A stretch of DNA of 64,000 nucleotides from Erpobdella octoculata (GCA_963978895.1 OZ022246.1:3200955-3264954); one strand, 5' to 3'; shown: positions 51,438-63,943, numbered from the stretch's first letter. The notes: a model not told the origin generated them from the sequence alone. Program-made: numbers and translations.

Positions 51438-52020
51438 TTAGTTTTCCCCCCTCCCCCTCCCCCCGAAAAATTTTTTGGCTGCGCCAATGCTCACCTCCTC
51501 AGCCGACTGTGTTGGGCAGATGCAACCGTCAGAAGATGTGGAATGTCGCTGGCCGGTCGGAGATTCGGATTCGGGACTCGGAGAATTTCGAATTGTCTTG
51601 AGATCTTCTTCACTCAGGCTGCAGGAGGTCATGTTGTGCTGGCTGAAACTCAATGGGATGGCAGCGGCAGGCAGATAAACGAGAGCGGTGTCATCGACCC
51701 TGATGATGGTGTGAGCCTCGATTTCTGCCACCCTTTGTAGCTTAGTGATGAGGATCATGTAGTGGCGGCCTCCCACGAACCTAACGAAGCCAAATGCAGA
51801 ATTAACCCTGTTCAATTTCGTTTGCAAGGATCTTCGGCCGATTTCCTACGTCGACCATTCCCAGAAGGTCATTGATCTCTTGTCTCGAGTATTCCACGTT
51901 ATCACAACTGATAACAGCTCCTTGGATTCTGATCTTAAATCTAGTTTCCAGGTTGTTCGAGTCAACAACAAAAAATCTGGCTTTGGTTCCGTAAAATAAA
52001 TTTTTTTTATATATATCCAA
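51438..52020 (-). pseudogene. FIG4: FIG4-like SAC phosphatase, N-terminal fragment with frameshift
   Basis: FIG4 is the SAC-domain phosphoinositide phosphatase acting on PI(3,5)P2 in endosomes with VAC14 and PIKFYVE. The minus-strand frame 52020-51802 reads FYGTKARFFVVDSNNLETRF, YSRQEINDLLGMVDVGNRPK and stops at NEIEQG. The overlapping frame 51827-51438 continues SAFGFVRFVGGRHYMILITK then LQRVAEIEAHTIIRVDDTAL. These align in order with the first 130 or so residues of FIG4 as I remember it (SNNAETK, QQEVRELLGRLDLGNR, GFVRFLEGYYIVLITK, GHAIYK). The two parts are in different frames with a few residues missing at the join, and homology fades after VYLPAAAI. No intron boundaries are evident, and the catalytic CX5R region is absent. 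A decayed or partial copy is more likely than a working gene. Confidence 0.65.
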
Positions 52021-52349
52021 TAGGTGGGCACTGTTTAATCCGATGTAGTGTCGATTCTAATGTGTTGATGTGTGTCCCAACGTTAAAGAAGTCGATCTTG
52101 ATGTCCAACGTTTAGATCAATGTTCTGGCTGGAGTTGGTCAAGTCGCGTAAAATCATTGAAATATAAAATTTAGCTATTTCTTATCGTTCAAAGCGCTCG
52201 GGCACGAACTTTTTAACTAGATGCATTTAGTCCTGTAGAGTCCTGCTATTTAACTTTATTCTAACAACTTCGAAAATTGAAAAGCTTATTGATATTTTTA
52301 CGCACGATCTTTAGAAAAACGAGGCAGCACACAGTCCATCTTTGTTCGT

Positions 52350-52405
<56 letters not shown>

Positions 52406-53820
52406 ATGTGTGTGTGTGTAATATGCATGCAGCATGCAGCAGGCTAGCTAGCTCGCTTTAACGCTGCAGGTGCAAAGCATCAATCGATATTTTTTTTTTG
52501 AGTGTTGCCCAACCAATCACAGCGGTTGCTTTGAGATGATGTAATTCTAGTCTAACTTATTCAGTTTTTATGCGTTTATCAATCAATTAAATTATTATAT
52601 TATATTTATTAGATGGATTGCAAATGCAGACTAGTGTAAATGCATAATAATATTTATAAAATACAACGCACGCATATAAAATAAGAGCAAACAGAGAACC
52701 AGCGCCTGCTCGAATATATACAGAATATAGGCTATATGTTATGTACGCGTCATCATCACTTCATCTTTTAGTTCATCTTTTTCTTTTTTTTCTTCTTCGT
52801 ACGTCTATCTATCCGTACTTTAATCAGTTATGTATAATTAGCAAAACACTATGCTATATATTTCATGCAATCTAATTAGCAAAATGAAACTTAATTTTGC
52901 GTTTGCTTATGGTTATAAGCTGGTGGCCGCTACGACTCTGAACAGCTTAGCTGACTTATTGCAAGAAGTCAGCTGAGCAGGCGAAAGCAGAAAAAACACG
53001 CAAATATTTTATACTTCAATTGAGTGATTTTTGTATATTTCTTCGCAGTTATTTGTTTTAATTTCTGATTAGAAAACGATGCTTTGAAATAACATTTTAT
53101 TAGCAAAATTCTATGATCACATATACAATGATAATGATTTGAATATATATATCCCTTCAAAAGGGATGTCACCTGCGGAGAGAACGAATCAAGCACCAGT
53201 GACGAGTTTCTTCAAGTTACCTGCTCTAAACCAAATCGTCAAAGTTTTACAAAAGATAAACTTGACCCAAGCACAGCTGATGCAGCATTTGCTTAGTATG
53301 ATCTGTGATTTTCGACTTGAGTATCATACTTAACTGTTTGTGTTTTATATAAAACGCTTGTTTTTTCTGTTTTATTTCTTTTATTTGTCCACTCGAACTG
53401 AATTTCTTTGGGATGTCGCGAATTTAATTTTGTACGTATTTTACATGGAATGTAACTTCAAGCGTACTCAACGTTTTAATCTAAATATTCTTCCCTTAGA
53501 TTGTTTTCGTAATTTTACCATCTTCATGCATTGCTGTTTTATTCATTTTCTTCCTCCCTTTTCTGTCATCCATCCACCTTCGGGTTGATCGCTTCCATTA
53601 ATGTTTTTATTATTTTTTTATATTTTTATCAGCAAAGTTGATAATTTTGTCATCTTTCGCAGCGTTTATGTCTTTCTATAATGAATTCTTGCTTTCATTC
53701 CCGATTTGTATTGTCCTACTTGTCATGGAAATAATATTAGTTAGTAATAAGAAATGAATTACATTTTATTAGAAATTTTGTTATGGTTATTCGCACTGTA
53801 AATAGATATTATTTAAAGGG
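52021..53820. other. Non-genic stretch
   Basis: (TA)n/(TG)n at about 52355-52420; otherwise AT-rich with short frames that lack recognisable content. Confidence 0.4.
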
Positions 53821-53821
53821 C

Positions 53822-53940
<119 letters not shown>

Positions 53941-54022
53941 CTTTTCATACTTTAAATCCTGTGAATCGTTTAATCGTTTGGCTAATTGCCCGGAAAACAT
54001 CTTTCCACATCGCATAGGTATA

Positions 54023-55692
54023 TCTATATATATAAAAGAACATGTCCTGACTGACTGACTGACTGACTGACTGACTGACTGACTGACTGACTGACTGACT
54101 GACTGACTGACTGACTGACTGACTGACTGACAGATGACTGACTGATAATCAACGCCGAGCTCAAACGCCTCATCCTAGAAACGTGAAATTTGGAACTTAT
54201 ATTACTTTTATAGCGTAAACATCCGCTAAGAAAGGATTTTTGAAAATTTTGCTCCTGAGGGGAAAAAACTGGAAAACAAACTTTTTTTCTAAAACAATGT
54301 ATATCTCGAAAACCAAAAATGAGGAGATTTTGAAATTTGGTATATATATTCTTTTTAAAAAATAAAAAGATACGTGTTTCACCATTTTTTGAAAATTCGG
54401 TTTCCCGGACCTCAAATGTGGATTGGAAAATTGGGTTATTTGGTTTTTAAAGTAGCTTCTACTCAAAAACTGTTAATGCTACAGGAGTAAAAATTAGTAT
54501 TTAGTTTCTACTCCAAAAATAATGAAATACGTGTTTTAGCATTTTTTGAAAATTTGATTTCCAGGACTTCAAATGTGGGTTGGAAAATAGGGTTATTTGT
54601 TTTTTAAAGTAACTGCTACTCAAAAACTGTAAATACCACAGATTTAAAAATTAGTATTTAGTTTCTATTCTAAAAATAAAGATATACGTGTTTCGCCATT
54701 TTTTTATAAATTTGGTTTCCAGGACCTTAAATTTGGGCTGAACAATAGGATTACTTGGTTTTTAAAGTAACTGATACTCAAAAACTGTAAATGCTACAAA
54801 AGTAAAAATTAGTATTTAGTTTCTACTCTAAAAATAATGATATACGTGTTTCACTATTTTTTGAAAATTTGGTTTTCAGGACCTCAAATGTGGGGTGGAA
54901 AATTGGGTTACTTGGTGTTTAAAGTAACTGCTACTCAAAAACTGTAAATGCTACAAAAGAAAAAATTAGTATTTAGTTTCTACTCTAAAAATAAAGATAT
55001 ATGAAATTTTGGTTTTCATGATCTCAAATGTGGGGTGGAAAAAGGTTTCTTTGGTTTTTAAAGTAACTGCTACTCAAAAACTGTGAATGCTACAGATGTC
55101 AAAATTAGTATTTAGTATTTACTCAAAAAATAATGATATAAGTGTTTCAACATTTTTTAAAAATTTGGTTTCCAGGACCTCAAATGTGGGGTGGAAATAA
55201 GGGTTATTTAATTTTAAAATAACTGCTACTCAAAAACTGTAAGTGCTACGGATGTGAAAATTAGTATTTTGAAGTTTTGTGCCGGTTAAAAGTAGCTAAG
55301 TCCAGTTTATCACCGGTTGGGCCAAGCCGTTGTTTTAGAGTCTTCACACGGGCCAGGCCAAACCTTAAATCAAAGTGGGACGGGCCGAGGTTTTTCACCA
55401 AGTATATAAATATTTTAGTGATTTTAGGGTCTTCAGTTGGGCCGGGCCAAACCTGAAGTCAAAGTGGGACGGGCCGAAGTTTTTCATCAAGTATATAGAA
55501 CTTCTAGGCCTGTAAGAATGGGCCGGGCCTAATTCAAACGGGCTGTTCCGGGCCAGGAGTTTAGGTTTTTAAAACGGGCTGGGCTAAGTTGTCGACGGGC
55601 CGAGCCGAGACCTAAAAAATTGATCTCTACTATGGATGCACGGTTCAAACTCTCTAATTTCATGCGAGCGAAGCCGCTACGGGCACTGCTAG
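54023..55692 (+). mobile_element. Helitron family A, copy 8 (complete)
   Basis: Starts TCTATATATATAAAAGAACATG and ends GGGCACTGCTAG before T. It has the whole set: an expanded (GACT)n run (54046-54130), AATCAACGCCGAGCTCAAAC, five to six units of about 158 bp, two GC-rich repeats (GTGGGACGGGCCGA) and the terminal hairpin. It is a good reference copy for the family. Confidence 0.9.
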
Positions 55693-56901
55693 TTGTTTTA
55701 TATTATACTAAAAACTCTGAAAATTTTCAACTACTCGTTTAAATTCTTTTATATGTTGTGTATAAGAATTTTATGTATATTTCACTTATTCTTGTTGTTC
55801 TAAGATTACACCATTTTGCATTTAAATGTACGAGCCAATTAATCTGTTTATGAATTAATTGGACATAATTATAATTAATACATATTTAAAGATTCATAGA
55901 AGCTACGAAGCTTCTTGTAAAATTTATTTTTTCCAAGTCAACTTCGACAAAGTTTAAATTTGTTTACACTCGAAGTGTGTTTAGTAATAATAAAGTTATT
56001 TTAAAACTTCTGATCTCGGTTTTTTTTAATCTTCAAAAAGGCAAAAGGACATCGAAAACTGGGTGACGTAGTCAATTAAAAAAAAAAGGTCGTTTGGAAG
56101 GCATTAATTAACTGGGGAAAGGTGATTGGCCTCCTTATCAATGCAGTCGTGCCGTCAGTATCATCATAACTGTCGGGTCATCATCGTCGTCGTCGTCGCT
56201 ATCATCGTCATCATCATCGTCGTCTTCGTCGTTGTCGTCGTTATTATCAGTGACGTCAAGATTAGGATGACAGAGCAGTATATCGGTCGGATAGACAAAA
56301 ATCTTCATGTTACGCAAAGGCGAAATGTTCGAAGATATGCATCAGACGGTCCCCGGTAGTATCCAGTGTCACCCGGAACGTTTCTATGTTTCTGTGTTAC
56401 TTTTGCAGTTGCAGTCTCGGTAGATTCCTCTGATTTTTTACTGACCACTGGCTTCCTGCATCAAATTTGGGTTTCATGGTAGATTGAGATTGTTTCAGAA
56501 TCGACCTCTTGTGTTGCTGTCATATTTGGTTTAACTGACTCGCGTACTATCCGCACAATGCCGGATTAGGCCATTTTAGTGCCAAAGACCCAACCCCACA
56601 CGGGTTCCCCCTACTGCCCTGGGCCCCTGATTTTTCACTGACCGTGACCGCTGCGGTATGTTCAATATTATGCTAAGAAAACAGTTGTTAACAAATATAT
56701 TTGTAGTTTGTACAACTATCGCTCATATAAAACCTACAATAAAGTATTTCTGTATTAAAATTCAATTGTTTCTGAACTTAAATTTGTTTAAAAAAATATT
56801 TCTTGAAGACTTGTGGCGCCTCCAAACGCTTGGTGCCCAAGGCACGTTCCTTGTTTGCCTAACGGTTAATCCAGGCCTGTGTCCGCAAATACTGTTTTAG
56901 T
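55693..56901. other. Non-genic stretch
   Basis: A trinucleotide-like (TCG/TCA)n patch at 56175-56250 and remnants with GCCGGATTAGGCC (56559) and GGTTAATCCAGGCCTG (56864), which look like the two ends of a decayed hAT-like MITE. No gene is supported. Confidence 0.4.
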
Positions 56902-56956
56902 CAGAGATGTTGCGAGTACTTATGGTACGGGTACGAGTACGAGTACTACATCTCTG
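56902..56956. mobile_element. 55-bp hAT-like micro-MITE
   Basis: Begins CAGAGATG and ends CATCTCTG, with further inverted pairing (AGTACT..), and is flanked on both sides by the same 8 bases GTTTTAGT (56894-56901 and 56957-56964). CAG..CTG ends with an 8-bp duplication are diagnostic of hAT transposition. A related end, CAGAGATGTAGTACTTGGTA, lies at 48946 inside an intron of the acidic-protein gene. Confidence 0.8.
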
Positions 56957-57769
56957 GTTTTAGTTGTACGCGTTTATGCAAAAAACCGAAGTTTCTTTGA
57001 CAGAAGAAGCTTCGGTTTTTTAGATCGCTCCATCATACGAGTTTTGAGTCACATTTGACGTCATATTTACAAACTTTCAACGATTTCAATAGACTACAAT
57101 ATTGATCGCTTAATATGAATCTCAAAACAAAGTTCTCAATAGCGTTGTATTTTAATAAACTTAAATTCGGAATAGTTTCAAACCGATTTGTTAAGCATGA
57201 CATTATCTATTTTCTCCAAAGAATTAATTAAGATGGATACTTTAGCGAAAACAAATTATATATGTTGGGCAAAAGCCACGCAGTTATCAGAACTCTTTCT
57301 TTAAGAGAACGTTCAAAGGCCAGGATATTTTCTCCTTGCATTCGACCCTCCAGCATGCATATATGTGCTACCAGTTGTGTCACAGAAATTCTTTAACTCA
57401 ATGCTGAAATGATGACAACACACAGGTCTTCGAGTCCCGGGCGTATACAATTCTCATTCATTTTTCAGCCAGCCAGCCGGAAAATAACGAAAAAAATGTT
57501 CAGTTTTGTTAATATTGCTCCAGAGAAAGAAAACAAAGAAAGAAAATGAGACACAAAAATTGGGGGAAAAACAAAATGAGTAATTGAAAAGTTTAATTTT
57601 AATTTCTTTTGTTTGGTTTTGCTAAATAAAAGAAATGCGTTTTTCCATTTCAAAATGTGTGCCAAAATGAGAGCCTTGAGATATTTGAAGACTTCCATGA
57701 AAGACACACACAACAACCCGGAAATAACCCGGAAAAATGAAGTTTTACTGAAAAATCATGAATAATGAT

Positions 57770-57930
57770 TACACCTAATCTAAGCGACCAGGAACGGGAA
57801 AAGAACCGGGAACGGGAGAACGACCGGGAACGAGAGATAGCAAGCGGGAACGGGGGAACAAGCGGGGGAGGAAATGGGAGCGAGAGAAAAACGATAGAAA
57901 AATCTCTAGATACCCCGGGTACCCCACTAG
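57770..57930 (+). mobile_element. Helitron family B 3' portion
   Basis: GAACGGGAAAAGAACCGG-type VNTR, AGAGAAAAACGATAGAAAAA then TCTCTAGATACCCCGGGTAC and CCCACTAG. The hAT-like MITE inserted into its last bases. Confidence 0.7.
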
Positions 57931-57933
57931 TAT

Positions 57934-58189
57934 CAGTGGCGTAGCGAGGGTATCTGGCGCCCGGGGGCAAGATATAAAAAATGCGCCCCATCTTCTACTG
58001 TCATCCCAATTGGAGGACCAAAACCGGGGGAAATCACTTGTGTGAAATAGGGCAAAAATAAAATTTGTTAATTTTACATGTTCAAAAATGACTAAATTTT
58101 GGTGAAATTGTTGTCTTTCCTTTTTGGCGCCCAAAAGTCTGGCACCCGGGGACAGATGCCCCTCCCTGCCCCCTTTCGCTACGCCACTG
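57934..58189. mobile_element. 256-bp hAT-like MITE with target duplication
   Basis: Starts CAGTGGCGTAGCGAGGG and ends CGCTACGCCACTG, with the 8 bases ACTAGTAT on both sides (57926-57933 and 58190-58197). The target is the Helitron 3' terminus CTAG/T, so this insertion postdates that Helitron. Confidence 0.85.
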
Positions 58190-59757
58190 ACTAGTATGTT
58201 TAATAAATTCTTGTTATATTATTTTATACCAACTAGGTTATCCACATTGTCCGAATTGTTTTGTTAGCTTGGTGTGAAATTGACAAAAGATAGCCTATAT
58301 AAAATCTTTATCTCAATTATTAGGTAATCATTTTTAATTATAATATTTCCAAAGACTTTTTTGTCATAACTTTCATTTTCCTTATGTTATGCAAAGTTAT
58401 ATTTTCCCCACTTTTAATCAATCTTTCTTAACACTTTTAAATAAGTTAATTAGTTATAGGTATACGTTCTTTTTTTTATAAACGTTGTATTAATTCATTA
58501 TTATTATTATATGATAATTATTTAATTTAGAATTAAAATTAGTGTGAAAACGTGCATGGGAAGAGAATTCACTATAGTCAAATTGTCCCAATGAGCCCTC
58601 AAATTGCCTCAAGCAGAACCTTTTGAGTATGCCCCTTCTATGGCGAGTTTGGCGATGAAGTGGGTTCCTGTCACTAGCGGATTCAGGGTGCTAGTCCAGC
58701 CATGGTCTTTCCTCACATTTCACCAATAGACTTTGCCCCCTCCCTCGTCGGAACCAAATTGAAAACTTAAAAAGCCTAGAAAAAAGCAAGCCATTACACA
58801 CTTTGAAAATGAAGTGTTTCTAAAAAATGTTCATGCGTGAGTAAATTTTTAAAAAGCTAAGTTATTGTGCATTTCTCTCGCGCCTCTCCAACGAGGAGCG
58901 CAACCAACAGAAAATGCTGGGGGGGGGGCTCAAGTTTGAAAAAAGCCCGCCGCAGGGGAAAGATTTGTGTGACAATCTTCAGTCTGCAGTCTTTTTTTGG
59001 TATTTTTAATAATTTATTAATGATAGAAAAGAAAGACTGCAAACTGAAGATAGTTAAACTCAGTCTCAAACCAGTTAAAGCAAATGTTAAAAAAATAAGT
59101 TTATGAATAAATGTAGCAAACCCCACCCAAAGAAAAACTTATCGAATTTGGATAAATTGTAGGGCCCTCCGACTTGGCCTGGGGGGCTTTCGCCCCCCTA
59201 GTTGCGCCCCTGAATAAGTCATCTAAATACGGCTGGCCAAATTGATTCTGTATTAGTATTTATATCTACATTAACTTGCAAGATAGAGGGAGGGAGAGAG
59301 AGAAACAGACAGAGAAAAAGAGAGTGAGAGAAAGCAACAGAAAAAGGTAAAGAGAAGGATAGAGATAAACATGCGTTTCACTAGAGAGAGAGAAGAGAAA
59401 CACAAATAGAAGAAAGAAAAAAAGAGAAAGAGACAAAACAATCTTTTTTTCTTTATAAACAACAGATTAGAACTTATTATTTCATCTCTGACAGCTGCCT
59501 GTGCCTCTTTCTGATTCCAACATTCGATTTTTTTTTAATACGACGTACTTATATACCACACTGCTATTATAATTACACTACCTATTTATAGCAAACTCAT
59601 ACATATCTGATGACTCTACACATAGTTAAGCATTACAAATTAACATTGAAATACGTAAATAATAATAATAGGTAGTAGGTATACGCGTTTTTAAGAAGAT
59701 AACAAAAACTTCAAAGCTACACTGCATAAAACGGTAAATAAAATAGAAAAAAAGTTT
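58190..59757. other. Region downstream of HERC2
   Basis: An hAT-like GGGGGGCTTTCGCCCCCC end near 59180, a purine-rich (GA)n-like stretch at 59285-59440 and no supported gene. The HERC2 3' UTR lies just left of 59758, but I could not identify its poly(A) signal. Confidence 0.4.
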
Positions 59758-62700
59758 TCAATCTTCGTCGCTAGATGTCGCTCCATCCGACTGGTTATTG
59801 AAGCTGATAGCATCCTCATCGTTATCGGCATCGTTGCTGGATTCCGTGTCGAGGTGCGGCGAAGCGAGGGCAATCCTGGCGTAGTCATCCGTATCGATGG
59901 ACTTGCAGAAATGTATGGCGTACTTCAACTTTTCTTTTAAAATTTTCTTGCTAGAATATTTCGGCATCTTCAAGAGAAAGAAACACGTGTAGCTTTCCGG
60001 TAGGAAATTGTCAGGAGGGTCGTACCTGTCCAACACCTGTTTAATTGTTTACGTTTTTTTTTAACGTCTGTATCTTGAGCATGGGTGCTTAAGGGTTTCG
60101 AGCAATACAGGTAATAAACTAATTAAATTATCGCTTAAAAGTCATTAATGTGAAAATTCCTCGTGGGAAAAACGCTTGTTCATTTTCAACACACCATTTT
60201 CTGTGCACTAGCCAGGCGGAGATAGTAAATCGACTTCCCCACACATTATTTGGATAAAAGCCTCACCTGTCCATCGATGGAACTTCAGATAGTCTAATTA
60301 TTTAATTTGTTGTGACAACTACGTAATAGTTAAATTGTACTTTTTAAACTGATACATACATTGCAAACTAAAGATTCACAGAATTGCAAATGCAATCTGG
60401 CACATTTAATGCATCTAAGATGCTCCCTGGCGAACTCCGGTGCGAGTGCACAAATCTCTTGCCTTCTTAGGCTGGCTTGGCTAAGCTGGCAAAATTGGTA
60501 ACACAATCGAAAGTCACAACAGATCGTTAACTTTCACCTGAATGACGAAATCACGACCTCTGAAGTCAGCTATGGTTCTGGGAAGCCTCGTGCGACCCCA
60601 CACAAATCGAAGAAACAATGACCTCTCCACGTTTGTAAAATCTTCCATCACCTTGAAGCAGAAGATGAGATTCGATAAATAAAATACAACATCATACAAA
60701 TAAAATACAACATTGTATAAATAAAATACAACATCATACAAATAAAATACAACATCATACAAATAAAATACAACATCATACAAATAGAATACAACATCAT
60801 ACAAATAGAATACAACATCATACAAATAGAATACAACATCATATAAATAGAATACAACATCATACAAATAGAATACAACATCATACAAATAAAATACAAC
60901 ATCATATAAATAAAATACAACATCATACAAATAGAATACAACATCATACAAATAAAATACAACACCATACAAATAGAATACAACATCATACAAATAGAAT
61001 CCCACCTCCCAAAACCACTGAATGAGGTCCGTGGTTGGCTCGATACCCTTGTACGTGGCGACCGACTTTAGAAGATTGACAGGTATGTCAGGACTTCCAC
61101 ACACCTCAAAAAAGAAGAATATTGAAAATAATTTTTTAATTTGATTTCAAGAATAACAAGGTTTAATGTAGATTATTAAAACAAGCTAACGAATTCAGTT
61201 ATAATTTTCTCATAAAAATTGCAGAAATCAAAGTAAACATTTGAGAGCCTTGTTATACAGTGGCAGCTCTTATTACTGCTCAATTGAACAGAAAATATAT
61301 TTTTCGAATGTTTGAATGTAACTCTGAAAAACTAAAAAAATTTAAAATTGAATATAATGTATTTTTTCAGCCTTTTGTAATAATACATACACACACAACA
61401 TTTTTCAGAGTTTGAAATTTCAATAAAATGAGTTCTGGATTTAAAAAAAAATCAGGAAATAAATAAATGTTTAAAGAGAAACAACAACAACAACAACAAC
61501 AACAACGAAGAAACATTCCTACCATCGTCTCAAGTTCCAATCCGGTGAAAAGAGATAGAAGAGGAACGGGTATAACAAGTGACATTCCTCTACGTACACA
61601 GTCAACTTGTTCGTCAAATTCGTGCAGTCTGTTTTGTGATAAAAAAAATCTACATTTGTAGTATGCGAACAGACACGTACTTGATGCCTCTAGATTATTA
61701 ATGATTAGTACAGCCTAGACCTGCACACTAAATAAACATCCTCAGATTTAATTAAATAATGATATAAAACAAATTACATTTTATCTACTCTATTATTAAG
61801 AATTTATTAATGAATAATTTTTCAAGACTAGCAAGATAAAAGCTGAATGAAAAATAAACTGGAAAGCTAAAAAACATCATGGCAGGCTGAGCACAATTAA
61901 CTAAACATTATTTTTATTTTAATTTAACAAAAAATTATTTTAATTTTCATCCATAGAAAAAAGTTCAGCATCGTAACTCCACTTACAAATAGACTTCCCA
62001 CCAGAAAGCTTATATCATCATCACCATCATCATCATCATCACCAACCTGCATGTTAGTGCCTGTTTTATGTATTCCATTCTGTTGATTTGATCGATTCTT
62101 TGGAATTTGTTGCCGAGTTTAATTTCTGTCGCAGCGGAATTGGTGGTCGAGTACGGCATTTCCGAGAGCTTCAGGGAGTCTCTGTCCATGTCTTTGAGGT
62201 GCATCAAACCTGGAATTGAAATTTAAAAAAAAATTTTTTTAGAAGTAACCAAGTAATGAAATTATTTTTTATATACTTCTCTCTGAGTATGTGTGTATAA
62301 GCAAAAGTAAATAACTCCAAAATATTCAAACAGCTATAAAGGTAAATCATTTTTTTGAATATTTGCAATTGGAAAGTGTTTATCTGAAATCGGATTATCT
62401 TTACAAAGATTTTAAAACACGAGATTTTTATAATTTTTTAAGTTTTTTGTAATCGCTATATCGATTTAACAGTCTAGAAAGTCACTGCGTAACCAGCTAA
62501 TTTGACAAAAACCTGGAACAAAATCTCTGTCGATGTCATCAAAATCAGTGAGAGACAGAGGCAAGCCAACCAGCTGCTTCCAAACCGGTTCCGCCAAGTT
62601 CAGGTTCAGCGGACTTCCCGTCCTTATGGCAATGCCCAGGAGCATACCTGCGAGAACGTTCGACATTTAAAAATGATTAAGAAACTTTATTCACAAAATT

Positions 62701-63855
62701 TCAATCGAATTAAAATTCACCAAAGAATTTGAACATAATTCACCAAAGAATTTGAACATAATTCACCAAAGAATTCGAACATAATTCACCAAAAATTTGA
62801 ACATAATTCACCAAAATTTGAACATAATTCACACCAAAAAATTTGAACATATCGCGATGGAGACTGGAGTTATAATTCGGATTAAGGACGAAGCAATCCC
62901 GATTGGTTCCCGCTTCATCCCTGCCGTTGGGAGTTTGTATGAGCAGTCCGACCGAGCCGTTCTGAAGTTCATCGCAAATTTCTGCGATCGACTCGCTGTA
63001 TCCGCCCCCGCAATCGTCGACGCTTTCACCTGTAGGAAAATTGAAAGAAAAACCAACATTGTTTTTATTTTTAGATCTTTCTTAACGGAGTTCGGAAAAT
63101 AAATGGACGTTTCGATATGGAACATCTAAAAAATAACAGTCCCTTAGAACTTAGAACAATTCGATATTTCTTCAGAAGAAAAAAATTTCAGGAATTCTGT
63201 AATTCTTTAGAAGAACAAATCTAACCTATGAATTTGACTTTCCATACACGATGAGGAAGCATGAGAGAATCAGGCAGTATATCTCCCATTCTCAAACAAA
63301 TCTGCCCGAACACCGATTTCATACCATCTATTCCAGCCAAACCGCCTTTGTTTCTTGACCTCTTGACCTTCAAATTTATCAATCAATTTTTTTTAGCCGA
63401 CTCTACCAGTTACGTCCAACGACTCTCATGACTAATAACCAAAATGGCTCCTTTATTTTTTTTTCAATATTATCTTTTTTATTGCTCAGAAGTCATTTCC
63501 CTTGTTGTCTCATACACTATTAACAGTTAATAAACCACTCAAGCATGTAATTCAAGCATACACATGTGCACCACTTGGTTACTCCAGGTGCACCACTCGG
63601 TCACTCCAGGTGCAACACTGGTCATTCCAGGTGCACCACTCGGTTACTCCAGGTGCACCACTTGGTTACTCCAGGTGTATGCAAAGTAATAGAAGCACCC
63701 AATTATATATAAAGTCCACCAGAACTTATTGTAACCAAACATAATAACTTTAGAACGAAAGAACAAAAAATAACCATCCACCCACTTGAATCCTGTTTAT
63801 TTCGATGACCGGTCCGTGAGGTTTGTCTCGAACCATGGTCGCTTGAACCACTTTT
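59758..63855 (-). CDS. HERC2: HERC2 E3 ubiquitin ligase, last nine exons (HECT domain)
   Basis: HERC2 is a giant RCC1/HECT ubiquitin ligase acting in DNA repair and protein turnover. Exons, in order: 63855-63786 ([23 protein letters not shown]), 63367-63226 ([29 protein letters not shown]), 63029-62835 ([25 protein letters not shown]), 62647-62513 ([25 protein letters not shown]), 62209-62047, 61628-61523 ([18 protein letters not shown]..), 61104-61006 ([15 protein letters not shown]), 60651-60538 ([30 protein letters not shown]) and 60036-59758. Every junction keeps phase with GT-AG ends. The last exon has the catalytic cysteine in [11 protein letters not shown] and ends in an acidic tail (ATSSDED). 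Similarity to vertebrate HERC2 is very high through the HECT domain, which argues for a functional gene. The rest of this very long gene lies beyond the right edge. Confidence 0.95.
60665..61000. repeat. 21-bp minisatellite filling a HERC2 intron
   Basis: About 16 tandem units of 21 bp (ATCATACAAATAAAATACAAC and variants). The array makes up nearly all of the 354-bp intron 60652-61005. On the coding strand it is open and in frame with both neighbouring exons, reading FYLYDVV heptads. Confidence 0.95.
62716..62850. repeat. Minisatellite copied from a HERC2 exon end and its donor
   Basis: Six units of 21-25 bp (AATTCACCAAAGAATTTGAA plus CAT, with variants). The rightmost unit overlaps the last codons of exon 63029-62835 (MFKFF) and its GT donor, so the others are tandem copies of that splice junction lying in the intron. 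Confidence 0.85.
63568..63680. repeat. 22-bp minisatellite in a HERC2 intron
   Basis: About five units of GGTGCACCACTTGGTTACTC plus CA, with minor variants, between exons 63855-63786 and 63367-63226. Confidence 0.9.
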
Positions 63856-63881
63856 CTAAAAACTGACTCCTAAAATCATCA

Positions 63882-63943
63882 TATATATACATACATACAT
63901 ACATACATACATACATACATACATACATACATACATACATACA

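Noticed and set aside
60648..60989. Separate [14 protein letters not shown] repeat protein
   Set aside because: Alternative frame of the 21-bp minisatellite in the HERC2 intron.
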